A stretch of 64,000 nucleotides of DNA from an uncultured Tateyamaria sp. (GTDB lineage: Bacteria; Pseudomonadota; Alphaproteobacteria; Rhodobacterales; Rhodobacteraceae). The notes under the pieces are model-generated. The model did not search any database, was not told where the DNA came from, and worked only from the letters and a program-made list of their open reading frames with translations. Positions 1 through 7,929 of the stretch are shown here, in pieces; the stretch's first letter is position 1; each line of letters opens with the position of its first letter. Made by a program: the position numbers and the translations under genes. Location: the NCBI RefSeq assembly GCF_947503385.1, contig NZ_CANNDO010000003.1, positions 1 to 64,000 of the forward strand. Reading direction: 5' to 3'.

Positions 1-359
1 CGGTCGTCCCCATCCCCGAGCATAGCTTTTTTGAGAAGCCGCAGCTCGAGTGTCTGTTCAGCGACCACCTCTTTGAGATCCTTTGCCTCCCGGCGCAGTT
101 CCTTGACCTCATCAGTGTTTGCGGCACGCGCCGTGTCGCCCGCCAGACGCTTCTTCCCGGCTTCCATGAAGTCTTTGGACCATTTGTAGTAAATGCCCTG
201 TGATATGCCCTCGCGACGGCACAACTCTGCGATGCTATCTTCACCACGCAGGTCATCCAGAACGATCCGGATCTTCTCTTCGCTGGAATATTGCTTGCGG
301 GTTGCGCGCTTGATGTCTTTGACGACCTGCTCGCCAGAGCTCTTCGGTGTCTTTCTCAT
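1..359 (-). CDS. IS3-family transposase OrfA (partial)
   Basis: This is the first 119 codons of an OrfA protein reading out of the window. The ATG at 359 opens a protein with an N-terminal helix-turn-helix (residues about 22-65, with YSSEEKIRIVLDDLRGE and GISQGIYYKWSKDF) and a downstream leucine-rich helix (LRLLKKAMLGDGDD) typical of the OrfA leucine zipper. In IS3 elements OrfA binds the ends and is fused to the DDE subunit OrfB by programmed frameshifting; OrfB would lie to the left of base 1. AAGGAG sits a few bases before the ATG. The family call is firm, the subgroup is not determined. Confidence 0.85.
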   Translation of the reverse strand, partial: MRKTPKSSGEQVVKDIKRATRKQYSSEEKIRIVLDDLRGEDSIAELCRREGISQGIYYKWSKDFMEAGKKRLAGDTARAANTDEVKELRREAKDLKEVVAEQTLELRLLKKAMLGDGDD

Positions 360-445
360 CGTCCACTCCTTGGTGGTGACGATGAGCAACAAACCCTCTC
401 TTATCAAATCAACCTAGTTGGACCCATAGGCGCTGACGTCAGACA
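1..445 (-). mobile_element. IS3-family insertion sequence, 5' end only (cut by window start)
   Basis: This is the upstream end of an insertion sequence that runs off the left edge of the window. It carries the start of an OrfA-type transposase gene. The outer boundary is placed at 445 because the integrase homology on the right stops there and the minus strand then reads TGTCTGACGTCAGCG; many IS3 elements begin with TG. The other terminus lies outside the window, so neither the inverted repeat nor a target duplication can be checked. Confidence 0.6.
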
Positions 446-1106
446 CGGCAGGCCCACTTCCCTTGGGCGCACTGCTGCAAAGTTGGACAGAGCTTGTCCC
501 AGTCGCTTCCATTGCTGGTCCGAAAGACAGCTGGCGGTGAACTGTGATTTGCGCCGACGCAATCCCTTGCGCGGATTGCTGTCCGGCGGCTGTACACCAA
601 ACAGTTCCGCATGGCGCATCATGCCCGACAGAACGGCCAGCGCGCGATTGCCACTGGCGGCACTGCAGGTCAGCGTCTCTTTTCAGTTCTCTAAATTCAC
701 GCGAGATAGCTGATCCAAGCGCTTGTTGCCGAGGACGGGCAGGATACGGTTTCTGACATCGAACGCGTGCGCGCGGCGCGTGGCCGGTTTCCAATTCTGC
801 GCGCAGTCAGCGAGGTATCGTTGACTGAACTCTGCCAACGTTGGAGACACGTCCGAAGACGCGCTCAAGTCCTCGAGACCGAGCACGTCCTGCGCCAACA
901 CAAGGGGCGCGCGACAGTGAGATGTCGTCTGCACGACCCAGGATTTGTTTGCGCGTTCGGCCTTCCTCGCGACCACGCACGATCCACGTGGCAGCCGCGC
1001 CGCGCTGTCTCAAATCGAGGCCGGGAACTTCTGTGTCCCAGAACACGGTTTCGCGGTGTGGCAGGTGGGGGGTGATTTTGTCGGTTTTGGGATGAGCTTG
1101 GCCCAT
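446..1106 (-). pseudogene. Tyrosine recombinase/integrase, frameshifted and truncated
   Basis: Pieces of one phage-type integrase occur in successive minus-strand frames. From 1106 there is an N-terminal arm-type DNA-binding domain (ETVFWDTEVPGLDLR, then TWIVRGREEGRTRKQ). The frame changes near 905-925 and continues with a core-binding domain (TLAEFSQRYLADCAQNW, RNRILPVLGNKRLDQL) that ends at a stop near 683. A third frame resumes about 660 with NRALAVLSGMMRHAELFG and FTASCLSDQQWKRLGQAL, the start of the catalytic domain. Homology ends at 446, where the insertion sequence begins, so the catalytic R-H-R-Y residues are missing. The gene cannot make a working recombinase; it marks an old integrated element. 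Confidence 0.8.
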
Positions 1107-1389
1107 GACTGATATCCATTGCCGCTTCAGGAAAAAATCCACGCTGTTCCCTGGGAAGCAGCCAGGAAAAGTTGGGAAGCAGAAAATGACAGACAGCATC
1201 GACGCGGCAGCGGCACATTCCGTGCGCGGGACTCAAGTCATATCAGGGATTTACAATTTTCCCTCGCACCCAGTTTCGGTCCTTCGGACCTCATGAAAGG
1301 ATCACACTCCAAACACGCCTCAACGCACCACCGCTTGCCCCTGTCCCCGCCTCTTCCTATAACCCGCCCGACACCTGCCGGAGAGCGCC
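1107..1389. other. Intergenic stretch between integrase remnant and pyrB
   Basis: No convincing gene is present. The stretch holds a short hairpin (GGTCC-TTC-GGACC at 1278-1290) and leads into the pyrB start with CCGGAGAG a few bases before the ATG. I looked for a tRNA 3' end as the integrase attachment site and could not recognise one. Confidence 0.5.
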
Positions 1390-2334
1390 ATGACCTTCAC
1401 CCACCGCCACCTGCTGGGGATCGAGCACCTGCGGCCCGAAGAGATCGTAACTCTGCTCGATCTGGCCGACGACTATGTGGCGCTGAACAAGGGCGAGACC
1501 AAGCACAGCGAGGCGCTGGCGGGCCTCACCCAGATCAACATGTTCTTCGAAAACTCCACCCGCACGCAGGCCAGTTTCGAACTGGCGGGCAAGCGGCTGG
1601 GCGCGGACGTGATGAACATGGCGATGCAGGCTTCGTCGATCACCAAGGGCGAGACGCTGATTGACACTGCCCTGACCCTCAACGCGATGCACCCCGATTT
1701 GCTGGTGGTACGTCACCCACATTCGGGTGCTGTGGACCTTCTGGCGCAAAAGGTGAACTGTGCCGTGCTGAACGCGGGCGACGGGCGGCACGAACACCCC
1801 ACGCAGGCGCTTTTGGATGCGCTCACCATCCGGCGGGCCAAGGGGCGGCTGCACCGGCTCAACATCGCCATCTGTGGCGACATTGCCCATTCCCGCGTGG
1901 CCCGATCCAACATTATCCTGCTGGGCAAGATGGAAAACCGCATCCGCCTGATCGGCCCACCCACGCTGATGCCATCGGGCATCGCCGAGTTTGGGGTCGA
2001 GGTCTATGACGACATGGCACGCGGGCTTGAGGATGTGGACGTCGTGATGATGCTGCGCCTGCAACGCGAACGTATGGACGGCGGATTTATCCCGTCCGAG
2101 CGGGAATACTACCACCGCTTCGGCCTCGATGCGGCGAAGCTTTCCTATGCCAAACCCGACGCCATCGTCATGCACCCCGGTCCCATGAACCGAGGGGTCG
2201 AGATCGACGGCACGCTGGCCGACGACATCAACCGAAGCGTCATCCAGGATCAGGTCGAGATGGGCGTGGCCGTGCGCATGGCCGCGATGGACCTGCTGGC
2301 CCGCAACCTGCGCGACCTGCGGGGTGCCGCATGA
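1390..2334 (+). CDS. pyrB: Aspartate carbamoyltransferase catalytic subunit
   Basis: PyrB joins carbamoyl phosphate and aspartate to make N-carbamoyl-aspartate, the committed step of pyrimidine synthesis. The 314-residue protein has normal length. The carbamoyl-phosphate loop STRT is at residues 56-59, HPTQA at 136-140, and [12 protein letters not shown] near 262. GGAGAG precedes the ATG. Its stop overlaps the start of the next gene by ATGA, so it heads an operon running to plsY. No regulatory pyrI gene is visible; the companion downstream dihydroorotase-like gene (3396-4679) suggests the PyrB-PyrC' assembly known from Pseudomonas. Confidence 0.97.
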   Translation: MTFTHRHLLGIEHLRPEEIVTLLDLADDYVALNKGETKHSEALAGLTQINMFFENSTRTQASFELAGKRLGADVMNMAMQASSITKGETLIDTALTLNAMHPDLLVVRHPHSGAVDLLAQKVNCAVLNAGDGRHEHPTQALLDALTIRRAKGRLHRLNIAICGDIAHSRVARSNIILLGKMENRIRLIGPPTLMPSGIAEFGVEVYDDMARGLEDVDVVMMLRLQRERMDGGFIPSEREYYHRFGLDAAKLSYAKPDAIVMHPGPMNRGVEIDGTLADDINRSVIQDQVEMGVAVRMAAMDLLARNLRDLRGAA

Positions 2335-2810
2335 GCGCACCCAGCCTCGCCGATGGACAGACCGAGCACATGCGCTGGACAATCTCGCGCCGGTCCTTTG
2401 CGCTGCGCATGATCGTGCTGGTCTGTGTCACGCCGCTGATCCTGTCGCCATTTCCCGTCATCGCGCTCGTGTGGGGGGCCGCCCCCATGTCAGCGCTTTG
2501 GCAATGGGCCACCGCCCTGCCCTTAGCGCTGTTCCTGACATGGGTGCTGGGGGATTTCGGCATCTGGACGCGCAACCGGGCCACGGAATGGATCCTGACC
2601 AACCGCGCCATCCACATCCGTAGCGCCTTTGAACTGGACACCGCTCTGCCCCTGACTGCCATAAAACGGATCAACCGCTGGCCGTGGTGGTCGCTGGTAC
2701 TGCGCCTGCGGAACGGCACTGCGGTCAAACTGCCGCTTGTGCCGACAACGGACGACACGCGCCGCACAATTCTCAACCTGCGCGATGCCGCACTGATGGG
2801 GCCCACATGA
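2331..2810 (+). CDS. Membrane protein with PH-like (bPH2-type) C-terminal part
   Basis: The 159-residue protein has two hydrophobic segments (about residues 27-49 and 58-77), then a soluble part starting [15 protein letters not shown] with a pattern seen in bacterial PH-like (DUF304) domains: a tryptophan-led strand, TAIKRINRW and a final helix. Its start overlaps the pyrB stop (ATGA) and its own stop overlaps the next start, so translation is probably coupled. A direct role in pyrimidine synthesis is not evident. The PH-like assignment is by eye and moderate. Confidence 0.75.
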   Translation: MSAPSLADGQTEHMRWTISRRSFALRMIVLVCVTPLILSPFPVIALVWGAAPMSALWQWATALPLALFLTWVLGDFGIWTRNRATEWILTNRAIHIRSAFELDTALPLTAIKRINRWPWWSLVLRLRNGTAVKLPLVPTTDDTRRTILNLRDAALMGPT

Positions 2811-3355
2811 CAACGCCGATTGATATCCCCGCCCACGAACGTGGCGTGGTGCGGGTCTTTGCCCTGTCCATGACCGACGCAGAGGCGCGCACGCTCAGCG
2901 AAAACCCCAACGCCATTGCCGAGGCGCTTGGCGTGGACACACCGCTTGATGCCAATCACCTCGAACTGTTCCCGATCACCGACCTCGAAGGGGTCGGCCT
3001 CGCCGGGTATCTCAACGAAGGGGCCGGTGTGCCGCTTGAGGCCCTCGGCCGAGACCGGGGCAAGCTCGACAAGCTGGGCGGGTGGGTGCTGGTGCTCTTT
3101 TCGCTGGCCTTTGAGGATCGCGCGACGACGCTGCGCCCCGCCTCCAACCTGACCCTGATCGGCACCTATGGCGAGACCCGTACCGACTATTCCGCCGAGG
3201 ACACGCTGACATCCGAGGCCGCCAAACCCTACACCGCCCCGCCGGATACGGTGAAAAAGCGGCCCTCGGACGCTGCCATGTCGGGCCGTGTGGCGATGCT
3301 GGTTCTGCTCCTGCTGGCGCTCTTTACCTACGTGTTCATCAGGATGGCGGGATGA
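2807..3355 (+). CDS. Conserved hypothetical protein with C-terminal membrane anchor
   Basis: The start is the ATG at 2807, four bases overlapping the preceding stop. The 182-residue product has a soluble N-terminal domain of about 150 residues with no motif I recognise, a basic linker (VKKRPSDAAMSG) and a single C-terminal hydrophobic helix (VAMLVLLLLALFTYVFI), so it is probably a tail-anchored inner-membrane protein facing the cytoplasm. It sits inside the pyrB-pyrC operon with its membrane-bound neighbour; the pair may work together at the membrane, but nothing in the sequence says how. Confidence 0.8.
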   Translation: MTTPIDIPAHERGVVRVFALSMTDAEARTLSENPNAIAEALGVDTPLDANHLELFPITDLEGVGLAGYLNEGAGVPLEALGRDRGKLDKLGGWVLVLFSLAFEDRATTLRPASNLTLIGTYGETRTDYSAEDTLTSEAAKPYTAPPDTVKKRPSDAAMSGRVAMLVLLLLALFTYVFIRMAG

Positions 3356-3395
3356 GGGCTGAACGTTCCCCGCTGCCCGTGCCAAGAGGTGCCGC

Positions 3396-4679
3396 ATGAC
3401 CGACCTTCTGCTGACCAACGCCAAGCTGATCGACCCCGAGGGCGGCACCGTCATCACCGGGGCGCTTGGCATCTCGGATGGGCGCATCAGCGCGGTGATC
3501 ACCGATGACAGCCCGCTTCCGGAGGCGCGCACGACCGTCGATTGCGGACGCAAGCATCTGGCCCCGGGCATCGTCGATATCGGGGTCAAGGTCTGTGAAC
3601 CCGGTGAGCGTCACAAGGAAAGTTTTGGCACCGCCGGGCTCGCCGCCGCCGCCGGAGGCGTGACCACGATGGTCACGCGACCCGATACCGACCCGGCCAT
3701 TGACAACCCCGAAACGCTGGAGTTCGTGATCCGCCGCGCGCGCGAGGCCGCGCCCGTGAACGTGCTGCCCATGGCGGCGCTGACCAAGGGGCGGCAAGGG
3801 CGCGAAATGACCGAGATCGGGTTCCTGCTGGATGCCGGTGCCGTGGCATTTACCGATTGCGACAACGTGGTGACGGATACCAAGGTCTTTGGCCGCGCAC
3901 TGGCTTACGCGCGCTCGCTGGGCGCGCTGGTGCTGGGCCATCCGCAGGATCCGGGGCTCAGCGCCGGGGCGGCGGCCACATCCGGCAAATTCGCGTCGCT
4001 GCGCGGCCTTCCGGCGGTGTCGCCCATGGCCGAACGGATGGGGCTCGACCGCGATATCGCGATGATCGAGATGACCGGCGCGCGCTACCACGCCGACCAG
4101 ATCACCACCGCCCGCGCCCTGCCCCCGCTGGAACGGGCCAAGGCCAACGGGTTCGACATCACCGCAGGCACGTCGATCCACCACCTGACGCTGAATGCGC
4201 TGGACGTGGCGGACTACCGCACCTTCTTCAAGATCAAGCCGCCGTTGCGCGATGAGGATGACCGCCTTGCCGTGGCCGAGGCCGTGCAGTCCGGTCTGAT
4301 TGACGTGATCAGTTCCATGCACACGCCGCAGGACGAAGAAAGCAAACGCCAGCCCTTCGAGGCCGCCGCCAGTGGGGCCGTCGCGCTCGAGACGCTGCTG
4401 CCTGCGGCCATGCGCCTGCATCACGCAGGCCTTGTCGATCTGCCCGCGCTCTGGCGGGCACTGTCGCTGAACCCGGCCCGCCGCTTGGGTCTGGAGGCGG
4501 GGCGACTGCGTGTTGGTGCCCCTGCCGATCTCGTGCTTTTTGATGCGGACGCGCCCTTTGTCATGGACCGGGCCGACCTGCGATCCAAATCCCGCAACAC
4601 GCCGTTTGACGGGGCGCGGATGCAGGGTAAGGTTCTGGCAACCTATGTGGCTGGCAGCCGCGTGTACGAGAGGACCTGA
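3396..4679 (+). CDS. pyrC: Dihydroorotase family protein, apparently non-catalytic PyrC'/PyrX type
   Basis: The fold and length (427 residues) match type I dihydroorotase, the zinc amidohydrolase that closes carbamoyl-aspartate to dihydroorotate. The catalytic signature is broken, however. Where active enzymes have DxHVHxREPG this protein reads VDIGVKVCEPGERHKE, losing both histidines of HxH, and where they have TDHAPH it reads SSMHTPQ, losing the catalytic aspartate. This is the pattern of PyrC' in Pseudomonas, an inactive subunit that holds aspartate carbamoyltransferase together. Lying in the pyrB operon fits that role. A catalytic dihydroorotase should then exist elsewhere in the genome. 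Standard pipelines would label this pyrC. Confidence 0.85.
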   Translation: MTDLLLTNAKLIDPEGGTVITGALGISDGRISAVITDDSPLPEARTTVDCGRKHLAPGIVDIGVKVCEPGERHKESFGTAGLAAAAGGVTTMVTRPDTDPAIDNPETLEFVIRRAREAAPVNVLPMAALTKGRQGREMTEIGFLLDAGAVAFTDCDNVVTDTKVFGRALAYARSLGALVLGHPQDPGLSAGAAATSGKFASLRGLPAVSPMAERMGLDRDIAMIEMTGARYHADQITTARALPPLERAKANGFDITAGTSIHHLTLNALDVADYRTFFKIKPPLRDEDDRLAVAEAVQSGLIDVISSMHTPQDEESKRQPFEAAASGAVALETLLPAAMRLHHAGLVDLPALWRALSLNPARRLGLEAGRLRVGAPADLVLFDADAPFVMDRADLRSKSRNTPFDGARMQGKVLATYVAGSRVYERT

Positions 4680-5293
4680 TGCCCCCAATCGAGAGCAGTA
4701 CCGCCATCCTGATCCTGTGGGCCGTGCTTGGCTATGGGCTTGGGTCCATTCCCTTTGGCATGGTGTTGTCGCGGGTGATGAACCTTGGTGATTTGCGCCA
4801 GATCGGGTCCGGCAATATCGGCGCGACCAATGTGCTGCGCACAGGCAACAAGACGGCGGCGGCGCTGACATTGCTTTTGGATGCGGGCAAAGGGGCCGCA
4901 GCGCTGTTGCTGGCGCGCTGGATCACGGGGCAAGAGGATGCGGCCCAGTTGGCCGGTCTTGCCGCGATGGTCGGGCATTGCTACCCGGTGTGGCTGCGGT
5001 TCAAGGGTGGCAAAGGGGTCGCGACTTTTATCGGGCTGATGCTGGCCTTGCATTGGCCCGTGGGTCTGGGTGTCTGCGCCGCTTGGCTGCTGGGGGCTGC
5101 GGTCTGGCGCATGTCTTCCATGGGGGCGCTGGTGGCGGCGGCCGCGTCGACCATCCTGATGGTGTTTCTGGGGTACGGTCAGGCCATGTTGATGGGTGTG
5201 GCGCTGACATTGCTGATCTACTGGCGGCACCGCGAGAACATCCGCCGGGTGAAAAACGGCACCGAACCCAAGATCGGGCAAAAGACCGCGTGA
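4679..5293 (+). CDS. plsY: Acyl-phosphate:glycerol-3-phosphate acyltransferase PlsY
   Basis: PlsY transfers the acyl group from acyl-phosphate to glycerol-3-phosphate, the first step of phospholipid synthesis, in the inner membrane. The 204-residue protein has the usual length, several membrane helices and the family motifs GSGNIGATNVLRTG and RFKGGKGVATF. The start overlaps the preceding stop by one base. It is the last large gene of the pyr operon. Linkage to pyr genes is common in this family of bacteria and does not imply a shared pathway. Confidence 0.95.
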   Translation: MPPIESSTAILILWAVLGYGLGSIPFGMVLSRVMNLGDLRQIGSGNIGATNVLRTGNKTAAALTLLLDAGKGAAALLLARWITGQEDAAQLAGLAAMVGHCYPVWLRFKGGKGVATFIGLMLALHWPVGLGVCAAWLLGAAVWRMSSMGALVAAAASTILMVFLGYGQAMLMGVALTLLIYWRHRENIRRVKNGTEPKIGQKTA

Positions 5294-5547
5294 CCAGCTT
5301 TGCCGTCGCATTGGCGGCACTTCCGACGGGGACGTTTCGCGGCACGTCCAACGGGCGGCGCTATGTCGTCACAAAGACGGTTCTGGCGGATAGCCGCACA
5401 ACAAAGCTGATTGCCGAAGAATTGGGCGGAGCGGATTACATCTCGCTCAACCATTTTGCGCTGACCTCCGGCACACGGCTGAAACCTTGTGAGATGTCGG
5501 CGGACAAGGTCACCGCCTTTGTGCAGGACCTTGTGCCCGATCCCTGA
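5290..5547 (+). CDS. Small conserved hypothetical protein (about 85 residues)
   Basis: A GTG start at 5290 overlaps the plsY stop (GTGA), which points to translational coupling. The product begins TSFAVALAALPTGTFRG and includes GRRYVVTKTVLADSRTTKLIAEELGGADYISLN; it is soluble and has no motif I recognise. It looks like a real gene because its codon use matches neighbours and it fills the gap between plsY and the next promoter. No function can be given. Confidence 0.65.
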   Translation: MTSFAVALAALPTGTFRGTSNGRRYVVTKTVLADSRTTKLIAEELGGADYISLNHFALTSGTRLKPCEMSADKVTAFVQDLVPDP

Positions 5548-5599
5548 CCCGCTTGGCTGCGAGGTTTCAACATGCTTGACTATTCTGTATCTTCGTATA

Positions 5600-5617
5600 T
5601 TTCTGTCATTACAGAAA
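5600..5617. promoter_or_regulatory. Palindromic operator in front of the GbsR-type regulator
   Basis: TTTCTGT-CATT-ACAGAAA is a perfect 7-bp inverted repeat with a 4-base spacer. It ends 18 bases before the ATG of the regulator gene, overlaps a possible -10 (TATATT at 5596) and recurs at 6191. This is the expected place for autoregulation by the adjacent MarR/GbsR protein. Confidence 0.7.
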
Positions 5618-5635
5618 TGTCAGAGAGATTCGGAA

Positions 5636-6172
5636 ATGTACCTCACCAAGGCCATGCAGGACTTTATCCTCCACTGGGGGGACATGGGCCAGAAATGGGG
5701 CACCAACCGGTCCGTGGCGCAGATCCACGCGCTGCTGCATATCTCGCCCGATCCGCTCACTGCCGATGAGATTTGCGAGGCGCTGAACCTTGCCCGTTCC
5801 AACGTGTCGAACGGGTTGAAGGAATTGCAAAGCCTCGGCCTTGTCCAATCCTCCCGCAAGCTGGGTGACCGGCGCGATCACTTCCATTCGATCCGCGACA
5901 TGTTCGACCTGGTCAATGCCGTGATCGAAAGCCGCCGCGCCCGCGAATACGCCCCCACCCTCAAGGCGCTGCAAAAGGTGCAGGAAGAGGCGGAGACCGA
6001 CAACACCCCCAAGGCGGTAAAGGCGCGCATCGCAGAAACCCTGACCACCATGAAGATGTTCGACGACTGGTATCTTGAGGTGAATCGCCTGCCCCGCGCC
6101 GTGCAACTGACGGCGATCAAGATGGGCGCGCGCATCGCACGCCTCCTGCCCCGCTCGAAACCCGACGCCTGA
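5636..6172 (+). CDS. GbsR/MarR-family transcriptional regulator
   Basis: The 178-residue protein starts at the ATG at 5636, just after the palindrome. Residues about 20-75 form a winged helix-turn-helix (TADEICEALNLARSNVSNGLKELQSLGLVQ) followed by the wing (GDRRDHFHS), which is the GbsR arrangement; the C-terminal half is helical and probably mediates dimerisation. GbsR in Bacillus represses choline-to-betaine genes, but no betaine genes lie here. The matching palindromes before this gene and over the next start suggest it controls itself and the downstream membrane/desaturase genes. The ligand is unknown. Confidence 0.85.
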   Translation: MYLTKAMQDFILHWGDMGQKWGTNRSVAQIHALLHISPDPLTADEICEALNLARSNVSNGLKELQSLGLVQSSRKLGDRRDHFHSIRDMFDLVNAVIESRRAREYAPTLKALQKVQEEAETDNTPKAVKARIAETLTTMKMFDDWYLEVNRLPRAVQLTAIKMGARIARLLPRSKPDA

Positions 6173-6190
6173 AAAAAATTTGCCCGAAAG

Positions 6191-6208
6191 TTTCTCTCAT
6201 GACAGAAA
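6191..6208. promoter_or_regulatory. Second copy of the GbsR-type operator, overlapping a start codon
   Basis: TTTCTCT-CATG-ACAGAAA matches the operator at 5600 at 16 of 18 positions, and the similarity continues a few bases further (AATATC against AATGTC). The ATG of the next gene (6199) lies inside it, so a bound repressor would sit right at the start of the reading frame. Confidence 0.65.
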
Positions 6209-6639
6209 TATCGAAAAATACTGGCGTACCCGGAGCGCGCTATGCGCTGGACCCGGTCGCCTTTGCCAAGGCGCTGATCCTGGCCCCGCTCATCATTGCG
6301 GCCATGGGCTTCTGGGCGCTGATGATCCCGGTCTTTGCCGTGCTCTTTGGCGGCCCACTGTACCTGATCATCGGCACCCCCGTCCTGATGGTGTACCTGC
6401 ACTATGCCAAAGGCAGCCCAAGCGGCGCGGCCCTCGCCGGCTTTCTCAGCGTGGCCGTCTTGGCGCTGGTGCTCGGTCTGTACCTGAGTGTCGCGGGACC
6501 GGGTCGGTACTGGGACGGTATTTTCTTCTGGGTCCTCTTTGCCCTGCTGTTCGGCCCGCTTTGGGGCGGAACCTTTGGCTATCTCTACAACCGTTGGCGC
6601 AGCGACCTGTCGCGTCGGCCCCTTCCCCCGCTTGCATGA
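6199..6639 (+). CDS. Small multi-pass membrane protein, unknown function
   Basis: The 146-residue product is mostly hydrophobic, with about four membrane helices (around residues 25-50, 52-70, 75-100 and 108-130) and a basic C-terminus (NRWRSDLSRRPLPP). It begins at the ATG embedded in the second palindrome. It is followed 13 bases later by another small membrane protein and then a desaturase, all in one direction and with good ribosome-binding sites, so the three probably form an operon under the GbsR-type regulator. I do not recognise the family. Confidence 0.75.
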   Translation: MTEISKNTGVPGARYALDPVAFAKALILAPLIIAAMGFWALMIPVFAVLFGGPLYLIIGTPVLMVYLHYAKGSPSGAALAGFLSVAVLALVLGLYLSVAGPGRYWDGIFFWVLFALLFGPLWGGTFGYLYNRWRSDLSRRPLPPLA

Positions 6640-6652
6640 AAGGAGACACACC

Positions 6653-7000
6653 ATGCTGCTTCTCGGATTTTTCTACATCACCTTTGCCCTTGGCGCTGTG
6701 ATTGCCCTGACCCTCATGATCCTGCGCATCGGCGCGTTGGTGGGCGATTGCCCGGTCAGTCAGGCCCGTACCCGCGCCGTATCGATCACCGTGGCCACCG
6801 GGTTTGCCGCCTTTGGCGCGGGCGGGGTGATCATGATCGGCGCAGTGTTGCCCGTGCTTGAAGACGCGCCCTTTGCCGCGCTGATGCTGGCGCTTGGCTT
6901 TGCGGCGCTGTGCCTTGGCCTTGGGTTCACCCACGCCATGGGCACCCTGCGCGCGGCCTTGCTGCCTGCACAACACGAACCAGAGCCCGACATGGGCTGA
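6653..7000 (+). CDS. Small membrane protein, unknown function
   Basis: The 115-residue product has three likely membrane helices (about residues 3-27, 45-67 and 75-98) and an acidic tail. AAGGAG lies about 8 bases before the ATG at 6653. It sits between another small membrane protein and the desaturase gene, which suggests a membrane complex or shared regulation. No motif identifies a function; it could be an accessory subunit for the desaturase or an independent stress protein. Confidence 0.75.
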   Translation: MLLLGFFYITFALGAVIALTLMILRIGALVGDCPVSQARTRAVSITVATGFAAFGAGGVIMIGAVLPVLEDAPFAALMLALGFAALCLGLGFTHAMGTLRAALLPAQHEPEPDMG

Positions 7001-7026
7001 ACACCCCCAACAGGGAGGACGAGACA

Positions 7027-7848
7027 ATGTGCGAGATGGAAAAAGCCCCCAAAGACGTCGACTGGCACGACCTGACCGGCATGACCCGCTGGCAGACCCT
7101 GCACGAACTGACATTGCCCCTGCCGTGGCTGGGCCTGAGTTGGGTTCTCTATGCCTCGGCGCTTTGGCCGCTTGGGCTGCTCGCCAGTTTCATGTTCTTT
7201 CTGTGCGCGCTGCGCCTCAACCACGAGGCGATCCACAACAATCTGGGCCTCAGCCGCGCGGGTGACAGTATCGTCATGCACGTGCTCAGCGGTGTCATGC
7301 TGGGATCGAACCACGCGGATGCCTATTGTCACCTCAAGCATCACAAACACGGCCTTGGCCCGGAGGATTGCGAGGGCAAATGCGCCCATATGAGCGCGTG
7401 GCAGGTGCTGGCCTATGGCCCGCGCTTTCCCGTCGACCTGAACCGGAACGCATGGGCCTCCGGCTCGGGTTACTGGCGCGTGCGGGTGCTGCGGGACTGG
7501 GCCTGCGTGGCGGTGTTTGCCGCCATCATGGCAGGTATCGGCACCCGGTGGGCGCTGTTGCATCTGGGCGTCATGGCGCTGGGGCAGTGCATGACCGCGT
7601 TTTTCGCCGTGTGGATCACCCATCAGGGCACCATCGGCAGCGGTCTGGCGGGACGCAGCCAGCGGGGGCCACTGGCGCGCGCCGCCTACCTGATGTTCTA
7701 CCACCGCGAACACCACCTGTTCCCGCGCGTGCCCGTCCGTCGCCTGCCCGTTCTGGCCAACCGGCTGGACGCCGCCGTACCGGGCTATGCAACCGCGCGG
7801 GTGCCTGTTGTCGCCCTGTGGGACCGGCCCCGGGCCGCGCGTCAGTAG
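7027..7848 (+). CDS. Fatty acid desaturase-type di-iron membrane enzyme
   Basis: The 273-residue protein carries the three histidine boxes of membrane di-iron desaturases/hydroxylases: HEAIH at 66-70, HLKHH at 102-106 and HREHH at 226-230, separated by hydrophobic segments. These bind two irons and use oxygen to desaturate or hydroxylate a lipid-like substrate. The substrate could be a fatty acyl chain or a carotenoid; the sequence alone does not decide. The start at 7027 follows AGGGAGG at a normal distance. It is the last gene of the cluster behind the GbsR-type regulator, so expression may respond to its ligand. Confidence 0.85.
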   Translation: MCEMEKAPKDVDWHDLTGMTRWQTLHELTLPLPWLGLSWVLYASALWPLGLLASFMFFLCALRLNHEAIHNNLGLSRAGDSIVMHVLSGVMLGSNHADAYCHLKHHKHGLGPEDCEGKCAHMSAWQVLAYGPRFPVDLNRNAWASGSGYWRVRVLRDWACVAVFAAIMAGIGTRWALLHLGVMALGQCMTAFFAVWITHQGTIGSGLAGRSQRGPLARAAYLMFYHREHHLFPRVPVRRLPVLANRLDAAVPGYATARVPVVALWDRPRAARQ

Positions 7849-7929
7849 ATGACAATCGCCTGGCGCGGGCTGGACTTCATTTCACCGCGCCAAGTGTCCC
7901 GGTCTGGTGCAAACCGGATCGGGTCTGCC

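Noticed and set aside
1107-1389. tRNA or att site next to the integrase remnant
   Set aside because: The stretch GCGCGGGACTCAAGTC looks a little like an inverted T-arm but no cloverleaf can be built.
3339-4871. 510-codon minus-strand open frame
   Set aside because: Antisense to the dihydroorotase-like gene and plsY.
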